From Dehalococcoidia bacterium (GTDB taxonomy: Bacteria > Chloroflexota > Dehalococcoidia > Lucifugimonadales > Lucifugimonadaceae): a stretch of DNA of 5,084 bases. Under the pieces are notes generated by a model. The model was not told the DNA's origin, ran no database searches, and was given only the letters and a program-made list of their open reading frames with translations. The position numbers and the translations under genes are program-made. Below, in pieces: positions 1 to 4,444 of this stretch (positions are counted from its first letter, which is position 1; each line of letters opens with the position of its first letter). The stretch is taken from NCBI GenBank assembly GCA_028278465.1, contig JANQEF010000007.1, positions 1-5,084 of the forward strand. Direction: 5' to 3'.

Positions 1-861
1 GACGACCTGGCGCACATCAACCCGGCGATCGTCACCTGCTCGCTGTCCGGCTTCGGCCGGACCGGGCCGCGGGCGCACGAGCCGGGCTACGACGCGCTGG
101 TGCAGGCATACGCCGGCTACATGAGCCTGACCGGAGGACCGGACGAGCCGCCGACACGCAGCGGCGTTTCGCTGATCGATTTCGCCGGTGGGTTTGCGGG
201 AGCGTTGGGGCTGGTTGCAGCGCTGGTCGAGGCGCAGCGGACCGGCAAGGGTCGCGATGTCGATGTGGCGCTGCTCGACACAGGCATCTCGATGCTGGCG
301 TATCTCGCGGCGTGGAAGCTGAACTCGGACTGGACGCCGGAGCGGATGGCGAACTCAGCGCACCAGACGATCGTGCCTGCGCAGAACTTCCGCACGGCAG
401 ATGGCTGGATCTCGGTCTTCTGCGCCAAGGAGATTTTCTGGCAGCGGCTGGCGGACGCGCTGGGTCTTGGCGAGTTGAAGGACGATGCTCGCTTCCGGAC
501 GTTCGCGGACCGCTACCGCAACCGGGATGAGCTGCTGCCGCTGCTTGAGAAGGCGTTCGCAGGCCGCACGACCGCGGAGTGGATGGCGAAGTTCGAGGGT
601 GTTCCGGCGGCACCGGTGAATAGCCTGGAGGAGGCGCTTGCTGATGAGCAGGTGGCGGCCCGAGGCTCGGTGGTCGAGGCGGAGCACGAGCGGTTTGGCC
701 GGGTTCAGCAGGCGGCTTCGCCGTTCAGGACGGCCGGGGTTCACGAGGAAGTGCAACGAGCGCCTGGTCTTGGCGAGCATACCGACGAGGTCCTGCGGAA
801 CGTCCTGGGCTATTCGGACGAGCAGATAGCAGCGCTGCGGGACGGCGGTGCGCTGGGGTGA
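1..861 (+). CDS. CaiB/BaiF family (class III) CoA-transferase, 5' end cut by window
   Basis: Family members move coenzyme A between a CoA thioester and a free carboxylic acid in the cytoplasm, through an aspartyl-CoA intermediate. The frame is open from base 1, so the visible 286 codons are the C-terminal part of a protein usually about 400 residues long; the GTG and ATG codons near 100-121 are internal. Visible hallmarks are NPAIVTCSLSGFGRTGP near the left edge, then PGYDALVQAYAGYMSLTG, then GVSLIDFAGG. The Asp of the last motif (codon 178-180) aligns with the catalytic aspartate of formyl-CoA transferase (Asp169 there). The C-terminal part has the usual EWMAKFEGVPAAPVNSLEEAL segment, followed by the second strand-swapped region. 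The substrate cannot be told: formyl-CoA, carnitine, citramalate and racemase-like relatives all share these motifs. No partner gene is seen downstream. Family assignment is firm; the exact reaction is unknown. Confidence 0.93.
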   Translation, partial: DDLAHINPAIVTCSLSGFGRTGPRAHEPGYDALVQAYAGYMSLTGGPDEPPTRSGVSLIDFAGGFAGALGLVAALVEAQRTGKGRDVDVALLDTGISMLAYLAAWKLNSDWTPERMANSAHQTIVPAQNFRTADGWISVFCAKEIFWQRLADALGLGELKDDARFRTFADRYRNRDELLPLLEKAFAGRTTAEWMAKFEGVPAAPVNSLEEALADEQVAARGSVVEAEHERFGRVQQAASPFRTAGVHEEVQRAPGLGEHTDEVLRNVLGYSDEQIAALRDGGALG

Positions 862-872
862 TGGCGGACTTC

Positions 873-984
873 TCTCCTCCCATATTGGGAGGGGATTGAG
901 GGGAGGGCTATTCGTCTTGTTGAAGATGAGTAGGGATGTCATCAACGACCCTCCCTCTAACTCCCTCCCAAGCCGGGAGGGAGG
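873..984. repeat. Long imperfect inverted repeat with a hairpin in each arm
   Basis: The left arm (about 874-908) and right arm (about 947-984) are reverse complements of each other over roughly 35 bases, with about three quarters matching and one gap. They are separated by about 38 unrelated bases. Each arm is also a palindrome at its outer side. The left arm holds CCTCCCA/TGGGAGG with a 3-base loop; the right holds CTCCCTCCC (961-969) and GGGAGGGAG (975-983) around AAGCC. This G/C-tract layout resembles dispersed REP- or MITE-like intergenic elements found in many copies in bacterial genomes, but no second copy is present in this window to prove it. It begins 11 bases after the CoA-transferase stop, so its transcript would fold strongly and could stabilise or end that mRNA. 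No encoded protein is visible inside. Confidence 0.7.
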
Positions 985-1047
985 ATAGACAACCCACCCG
1001 GCAACAACACGCGGGCGAACCCGGTGGAGTGGCTCTCGGAACCCTCT

Positions 1048-1053
1048 TATCAT
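1048..1053 (+). promoter_or_regulatory. Possible -10 box of the tRNA-Arg promoter
   Basis: TATCAT matches the sigma-70 type -10 consensus at five of six positions and lies 26 bases before the mature tRNA 5' end, a normal leader length. There is no good -35 match at 16-18 bases upstream (the best is GTGGAG at 1024-1029), so this is a weak call. It is AT-rich relative to its surroundings. Confidence 0.35.
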
Positions 1054-1079
1054 GGAGTCGTCCGGCGAGCCCTCCTCGC

Positions 1080-1155
<76 letters not shown>

Positions 1156-1157
1156 TC

Positions 1158-1174
1158 TTCGCCGCTCCGGCGAA
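1158..1174. terminator. Short hairpin between convergent tRNA-Arg and nitrilase genes
   Basis: TTCGCCG (1158-1164) and CGGCGAA (1168-1174) form a perfect 7-bp stem with a 3-base loop, starting three bases after the tRNA CCA end and lying 20 bases beyond the nitrilase stop. It is placed where a shared terminator would be expected. However, neither strand has a T-run after the stem (the plus strand continues AAAC), so it is not a standard intrinsic terminator. It may instead be a processing or 3'-end stabilising structure. Confidence 0.35.
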
Positions 1175-1193
1175 AACAACAACCGCCCGCAAC

Positions 1194-2201
1194 TCAGTCG
1201 CCGATAAGCTCAGCGCCAACGCCGTTCTCCGCTACCTCGGCCTCTGGAAGCTCGAAGGACATCGGCTCCGACGGGTCAACAAAGCTGGACCGCCGGTTCG
1301 TCAGGCGGTTCACCCGAAACTCGAAGACATCGGGGCGAGAGTAGTGCCCGGCTATGTCCTTACCGTTCTTCGCCTTATGCACATCGCGCATTGAGACATC
1401 GTGCACGACGATGCTCTCGACACCATCCTCCCCTTCCGCCACGACGTCTCCCTGCGGGTCGATGATGCAGCTGCCGCCCTGGTGATTTTTCCCTTTCTCA
1501 TGCAACGGCAGATACTCGTCGGGAACGTCGCCCGGCGTTCTGATGGCTCCCGCCGCGATCACCCAGCAACCAGCCTGGGCAGCCAGCGCCCTCGACAGCA
1601 GCAACCCCTTGCTCCCCGTGTTGACGGCCGGCCAGGCGGCAACGTGCACCTGGGTCCCCTGGGCCGCCAGCGCATAGCCCGGCAGCATCATGATGTGCTC
1701 CCAGCAGTTCAGTCCGCTGATGCGAGCGTAGTCGCGCTGGTACACCCTCAGCCCGTAGCCGTCGCCCTCTCCCCAGACAATCCGCTCGCTGGCGGTCGGC
1801 TTCAGCTTCCGATGACGTCCAAGAATCTCGCCCTCGCTGCTGATGAATAGCAGAGTGGCGTAGACGGAACCCAGAGTGTCCGGGTCTTTCTCAACGACTC
1901 CAATAACCACATCGGTTCCGGCCGAACGCGCCGCGTTGCGAAGCGCTTCCGTTTCAGGACCCGGGATTTCGATTGCGTTGGCCAGGTATTCGGCCCGCGC
2001 CTCTCGCCCGAGCGGAGAATCGGAATCGTTGCTGAAGAACGGATAGCCGGGCAACCAGGTCTCACCGAAGCCCAGGACCCGTACGCCCATATCGCCCGCT
2101 TGCTCGATGAGCTCACACGCCTTCCGGGTCGATGCTGACTTGTCGAAATGAACGGACGATGCCTGCGCTGCCCCAACTCTGAACTCTGCGAATTCCGCCA
2201 T
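1194..2201 (-). CDS. Nitrilase (carbon-nitrogen hydrolase superfamily, branch 1)
   Basis: Predicted to hydrolyse organic nitriles to the carboxylic acid and ammonia in the cytoplasm (EC 3.5.5.1 class). The 335-residue length is normal for the family. The catalytic set is complete: Glu47 in FGETWLPGYP, Lys132 in GRHRKLKPT, Cys166 in GLNCWEH (codon at 1704-1706), and a second Glu139 in the ERIVWGEG segment that true nitrilases share. The NCWEH signature and HRKLKPT-ERIVWGEGDG pairing separate nitrilases from amidases and beta-ureidopropionase-like relatives. Cyanide dihydratase and arylacetonitrilase cannot be excluded. The ATG at 2199-2201 is supported by a GGGAGG ribosome site (2207-2212) with a 5-base spacer, and the protein begins directly with the usual beta strand (FRVGAAQ). 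No signal peptide. It diverges from the small alpha/beta-barrel gene at 2384, with a shared 182-bp control region. Nitrilases of this kind form spiral oligomers. Substrate is not readable from sequence. Confidence 0.95.
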   Translation of the reverse strand: MAEFAEFRVGAAQASSVHFDKSASTRKACELIEQAGDMGVRVLGFGETWLPGYPFFSNDSDSPLGREARAEYLANAIEIPGPETEALRNAARSAGTDVVIGVVEKDPDTLGSVYATLLFISSEGEILGRHRKLKPTASERIVWGEGDGYGLRVYQRDYARISGLNCWEHIMMLPGYALAAQGTQVHVAAWPAVNTGSKGLLLSRALAAQAGCWVIAAGAIRTPGDVPDEYLPLHEKGKNHQGGSCIIDPQGDVVAEGEDGVESIVVHDVSMRDVHKAKNGKDIAGHYSRPDVFEFRVNRLTNRRSSFVDPSEPMSFELPEAEVAENGVGAELIGD

Positions 2202-2337
2202 GTTCGCCTCCCTGGTACTTGAAGGGCCGGAAGGTATCTGAAACTCACAGCACCGGCAATATGGTGGAGGGAAGAACAGGCAGAGCCGGAGGAAAGGTCA
2301 GCTTGCCGAAACCTGCTCATCCGGGCGATCACGGTCG

Positions 2338-2346
2338 TGCTAGATT
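2338..2346 (+). promoter_or_regulatory. Possible extended -10 promoter for the 2384 gene
   Basis: TGC followed by TAGATT gives an extended -10 (TGN plus a four-of-six hexamer), 38 bases ahead of the ATG at 2384. Transcription would start near 2353, leaving a leader of about 30 bases that includes the GGGAG ribosome site at 2372-2376. No convincing -35 box is found 16-18 bases upstream, which is tolerated in extended -10 promoters. No equally good promoter could be picked for the divergent nitrilase. Confidence 0.35.
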
Positions 2347-2383
2347 CGCGACGCGCTACTGAGGCAGCAAAGGGAGCCAGACG

Positions 2384-2674
2384 ATGACTGTTGTGTTTTC
2401 GAAGACCGGTGTCCACGACTACGACTCATGGAGCAAAGCGTTCGAGTCTCATGAGGAGCTGAGGCGGCAAGCGAACATCAGGCTGATCGGCGTGTTTCGC
2501 AATGCCGACGACGCGAACGACCTTCTGATCGCTATCGATGTGCCCGACGCGGAGACGTTCGGCGAGCAGCTCAAGACGCCAGAGTTCCAGACGGCGATCC
2601 GAGAGTCCGGCATCAGCACAGACGTCGAGTACTGGAAAGGCAGCGAGCTAGCGGTGGTGCCGTTGAGGGGGTAG
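2384..2674 (+). CDS. Small dimeric alpha/beta-barrel (ABM-superfamily-like) protein
   Basis: A 96-residue protein, the size of one ferredoxin-like domain of the dimeric alpha/beta-barrel superfamily, which includes antibiotic-biosynthesis-monooxygenase-type and stress-response proteins that work as homodimers. The order of elements fits: strand at residues 2-10, helix 13-30 (DYDSWSKAFESHEELRR), a strand pair at 32-53 with RNADDANDLLIAIDV between and within, helix 55-75 (DAETFGEQLKTPEFQTAI), and a last strand with VEYW at 81-84. The V(F)RNADDxND segment is typical of uncharacterised 'cyclase/ABM-like' small proteins. No catalytic residue can be assigned. The ATG has a GGGAG site at 2372-2376 with a 7-base spacer. 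It is transcribed away from the nitrilase, so a common regulator or a shared pathway is possible but unproven. Fold call is moderately firm; function is unknown. Confidence 0.8.
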   Translation: MTVVFSKTGVHDYDSWSKAFESHEELRRQANIRLIGVFRNADDANDLLIAIDVPDAETFGEQLKTPEFQTAIRESGISTDVEYWKGSELAVVPLRG

Positions 2675-2675
2675 A

Positions 2676-2708
2676 GCTGAGTCGGCCGACGGCGCTCGGC
2701 TCAGCGCC
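2676..2708. terminator. Nested hairpins between convergent genes
   Basis: The 38-bp gap between two convergent stop codons is almost filled by inverted repeats. GCTGAGTCGG (2676-2685) can pair with TCGGCTCAGC (2696-2705), giving ten pairs of which two are G-T. GGCGCT (2691-2696) can instead pair with AGCGCC (2703-2708). The two hairpins use overlapping bases, so only one forms at a time. Position favours a bidirectional transcription end, but neither strand has a T-run after the stem. Confidence 0.45.
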
Positions 2709-2712
2709 AGCC

Positions 2713-3357
2713 CTAACTCGCCTTTTTCCGGCGGATGATCGTCGTGCGGCGAGGAGCGCCGGCGCCACGCCGTGAGCGTCTGCGGCTGGCTGATGCGGCA
2801 GGCGCCGCGGAGCGCTGGTTCTGCGACCTGATGCGCTCATTCTCATCGAAGTAGTAGGAAGGCCACTCGACCTCGGCCCGCTGCAGCAGCGCATCCACGA
2901 TATTCATGCGGCGGGCGATCTGCTCCCGCAGCTCCGCCTGGCGCGCCAGCCTGCCCTCCAGCGCCCGCATCGCCTCATCCAGCCGCCGCCTGTCGACATC
3001 GTAGTCCGCATCGAACTGCGACAGCGCCTGCTGCTTCTCCATCGCTTCCTTGCGCAGCGTCGCCTCGCGCGCTGACGTCGCGCTCGGAGCCGCAGACTTC
3101 ACGATCGCAGTCTGAGCGTCCTCCTCCATCTCATCCCGCAACTCATCGCGCTCAGCCAGCGTCTTCCGCAGGTTGGCGGCGCGGACCTCCAGCTCCTCGA
3201 TTGTCGAGTGGCCTGCATCGAGCTCCTGACGAAGCTCCGTGATGCCGTCGAGGTAGCCTTCGACCCGGCGGGCGATCAGCGCGATGGACGTGAGGTTGCC
3301 GTCCTCATCGACGGCGTCGGTGTAGTCCATCAGCTCTGCTACGCGTGGGTCTTCCAT
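2713..3357 (-). CDS. Coiled-coil protein with strongly basic C-terminal tail, function unknown
   Basis: No known family is recognised. The 214 residues divide into three parts. Residues 1-35 are a short acidic N-terminal part (MEDPRVAELMDYTDAVDEDG) and a helix. Residues 36-160 are charged, heptad-like helices (for example STIEELEVRAANLRKTLAER and RRRLDEAMRALEGRLARQAE), broken near 84-97 by a small Ala/Ser/Pro stretch, as in a helical hairpin. Residues 183-214 are an Ala/Ser/Pro-rich tail with RRR, RR, RR and RRKK clusters. No signal peptide or membrane segment is seen, so it is probably cytoplasmic. The basic tail could bind nucleic acid or another polyanion (inference). The ATG has AGGA 5 bases upstream. 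It starts 36 bp after the response regulator stop on the same strand, so the two are probably co-transcribed. A ribosomal or nucleoid-type role and a structural scaffold role both remain open. Confidence 0.8.
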   Translation of the reverse strand: MEDPRVAELMDYTDAVDEDGNLTSIALIARRVEGYLDGITELRQELDAGHSTIEELEVRAANLRKTLAERDELRDEMEEDAQTAIVKSAAPSATSAREATLRKEAMEKQQALSQFDADYDVDRRRLDEAMRALEGRLARQAELREQIARRMNIVDALLQRAEVEWPSYYFDENERIRSQNQRSAAPAASASRRRSRRGAGAPRRTTIIRRKKAS

Positions 3358-3393
3358 GTGTTTCCTGGAACTCTGTCCGGCTATGCCGGCCTG

Positions 3394-4128
3394 CTAGGCG
3401 GCTGCCTGCTCCTGGTATGCGTACCCGTAGCCGCGGCGCGTGACGATCATGCCCAGTTCGGGCCTGTTCATGGCGGCGCTCAGCTTTCGCCTGAGACGTG
3501 AGATGTGCCACTTGACCAGGCTGTCGGTCTCGTAGCCCGTGCCCCAGACCGCCTCGAGCAGCTCGTTCGATGACAGCGGCTTGCCCTCATGCCTGACGAG
3601 CTCCGCCAGCAGCTTGAACTCGATCGGCGTCAGCTCGACATTTCGCCCTTCGACGGTCACGGCCTGCCGGGTGAAGTCGACCTGCAGCAGCCCGTCTGAG
3701 TAGTGGGTGCTGGAGCCGGTCTCACGGTTGAGCCTGACGCGGCGCAGACTCGCCTTGACCCTTGCCAGGAGTTCGCCTATCCCGGCGCCTTTCACGACGT
3801 AGTCGTCGGCGCCGATGGTGAGCGCATGGATCTTCTGAGCCTCGTCTTCGACTGCGCTGAGGATGATGATCGGCGTGTCTGAGACGGCGCGGACCCGTTT
3901 GCAGATCTCGGTGCCGCTGAGCTTCGGCAGCATCAGGTCAAGCAGGATCAGGTCGGGCGGGCTCTGGTAGAAGGCGCGCAGGGCATCGCCGCCGTCCGAG
4001 ATGCCGGTGGCGTTGTAGCCGGCGTCGTTCAGCGCAGTCAGGAGAGCCTGCAGGATGTCGGGCGTGTCTTCTACTACCAGGATGTTCTGCTCAGACAATC
4101 TGTCCTGTCCCCGCGAGGTCTGTCTCAT
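3394..4128 (-). CDS. OmpR/PhoB-family response regulator (receiver plus winged helix)
   Basis: A two-component DNA-binding transcription regulator, normally activated when a sensor kinase phosphorylates its receiver domain. The receiver spans about residues 14-128: acidic pair Glu20-Asp21 (NILVVEDTPD), phospho-acceptor Asp64 in LILLDLMLP (codon 3937-3939), Ser91 in IIILSA, Tyr110 and Lys113 in DDYVVKG. The winged-helix domain covers about 145-239: VELTPIEFKLLAELVRHEGK, LLEAVWG, recognition helix SLVKWHISRLRRKL and wing VTRRGYGYAY. Odd point: the invariant Lys113 is followed by Gly, not the usual Pro. The start is uncertain. The ATG at 4128 lacks a well-spaced ribosome site, while a TTG at 4098 has one and would give a protein beginning SEQNILVVED, closer to typical relatives; ATG is kept as the longest reading. 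No histidine kinase is present in the window. The coiled-coil gene follows 36 bp downstream, and a DUF2680-type gene diverges. Confidence 0.95.
   Translation of the reverse strand: MRQTSRGQDRLSEQNILVVEDTPDILQALLTALNDAGYNATGISDGGDALRAFYQSPPDLILLDLMLPKLSGTEICKRVRAVSDTPIIILSAVEDEAQKIHALTIGADDYVVKGAGIGELLARVKASLRRVRLNRETGSSTHYSDGLLQVDFTRQAVTVEGRNVELTPIEFKLLAELVRHEGKPLSSNELLEAVWGTGYETDSLVKWHISRLRRKLSAAMNRPELGMIVTRRGYGYAYQEQAAA
4096..4106 (-). promoter_or_regulatory. Alternative TTG start with ribosome site for the response regulator
   Basis: On the minus strand AGGA (4106-4103) lies four bases before a TTG codon (4098-4096) that is in frame at residue 11 of the longest reading. Starting here gives a 234-residue protein with only three residues before the first receiver strand. 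The ATG at 4128 has only GGGA directly touching it, too close to serve as a ribosome site. Confidence 0.4.
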
Positions 4129-4129
4129 T

Positions 4130-4157
4130 CCCGGATGATCTGGCCCGGATGATCTGG
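4130..4157. repeat. Perfect 14-bp tandem duplication beside the regulator start
   Basis: CCCGGATGATCTGG occurs twice back to back (4130-4143 and 4144-4157) with no mismatch. It begins one base upstream of the regulator ATG (or 31 bases upstream of the TTG alternative), so it lies in the leader or core promoter. It could be a direct-repeat operator or a recent replication-slippage duplication. The 14-bp period is longer than the 10-11 bp usual for OmpR-family sites. Confidence 0.75.
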
Positions 4158-4178
4158 AGAAGCGCCGTCATGGCAGCC

Positions 4179-4191
4179 GTGCGGACCGCAC
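4179..4191. promoter_or_regulatory. 13-bp perfect palindrome, candidate operator (left copy)
   Basis: GTGCGG and CCGCAC flank a single central A. The symmetry about one base suits a DNA-binding dimer better than an RNA hairpin. The core CGGACCG is shared with the palindrome at 4219-4231 when read on either strand. It is also bracketed by two CAGCCG copies (4174-4179 and 4191-4196). It lies about 50 bp upstream of the regulator ATG. Confidence 0.4.
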
Positions 4192-4218
4192 AGCCGACCG
4201 TCACATTCGCAAGCTAAC

Positions 4219-4231
4219 ACCCGGTCCGGGT
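4219..4231. promoter_or_regulatory. 13-bp perfect palindrome, candidate operator (right copy)
   Basis: ACCCGG and CCGGGT flank a single central T, with core CGGTCCG matching the left copy. Centres of the two palindromes are 40 bp apart, close to four helical turns, placing them on about the same DNA face. TTTT follows the right arm on the plus strand, so the site could also be read as a weak short-stem terminator, but no plus-strand gene lies upstream to be ended. A further half-like CCGGTC is at 4236-4241. Confidence 0.4.
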
Positions 4232-4348
4232 TTTTCCGGTCAGGTGTTCCGTCGTGACCGCTGCGTGTTGTCCCCAAGTCGATAGGTATTGAGCGCTACG
4301 CACTGCTCGCCGCGATGTGCTGGTTGAGACCGGCCGCCACCGTACGAT

Positions 4349-4401
4349 CTGAAACTTTCCTTGAGAGATTCTTGAAGATCGTCGTGAAGAATGGTTTGAA
4401 G
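4349..4401 (+). promoter_or_regulatory. Phased TGAA-type direct repeats, candidate response-regulator sites
   Basis: Five related hexamers lie in the same orientation: CTGAAA (4349), TTGAGA (4361), TTGAAG (4372), GTGAAG (4384) and TTGAAG (4396). Their start-to-start distances are 12, 11, 12 and 12 bp, about one helical turn. OmpR/PhoB-family regulators bind direct repeats with roughly this period, and such a regulator is encoded divergently next door. The last repeat ends 43 bp before the ATG at 4445, a position suited to activation. Short motifs recur by chance, so this is a candidate only. Confidence 0.4.
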
Positions 4402-4444
4402 CACGGCCGTGATCAAACGTCATTGCTTTCGAGGGACCTTTCAC

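Larger units (their letters stand above)
4129..4444. other. Divergent 316-bp intergenic control region
   Basis: No protein-coding gene or structural RNA is recognised between the start of the response regulator (minus strand) and the start of the DUF2680-type gene (plus strand). Both genes need their promoters here, yet no convincing -35/-10 pair was found on either strand, which fits activator-dependent promoters. From left to right it holds a 14-bp tandem duplication (4130-4157), a 13-bp palindrome (4179-4191), a second 13-bp palindrome followed by a T-run (4219-4235), a stretch without obvious structure (about 4245-4345), phased TGAA-type repeats (4349-4401), a 10-bp palindrome CACGGCCGTG (4402-4411), and the GAGGGA ribosome site of the right-hand gene (4431-4436). 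Confidence 0.7.

Noticed and set aside
873..984. CRISPR-like repeats
   Set aside because: Only two related arms exist, they are inverted and not direct, and there are no regular spacers or cas genes.
355..1053. Long minus-strand open frame antisense to the CoA-transferase
   Set aside because: It overlaps a gene with clear family motifs, and its upstream half is a translation of the palindromic repeat (the PLNPLPIWEERSP type of repeat-derived peptide). It is a shadow frame in GC-rich DNA.
1401..1850. Plus-strand open frame opposite the nitrilase
   Set aside because: It is antisense to the nitrilase active-site region, with no ribosome site or recognisable product.
2202..2290. Sigma-70 promoter for the nitrilase on the minus strand (TTGCCG and GATACC)
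   Set aside because: The spacer is only 15 bases and the -10 match is poor, so I did not annotate it.
4219..4235. Intrinsic terminator on the plus strand (short GC stem plus T-run)
   Set aside because: The stem is only five pairs with a three-base loop, and no plus-strand gene lies upstream within the divergent gap. The palindrome reads better as a DNA-binding site.
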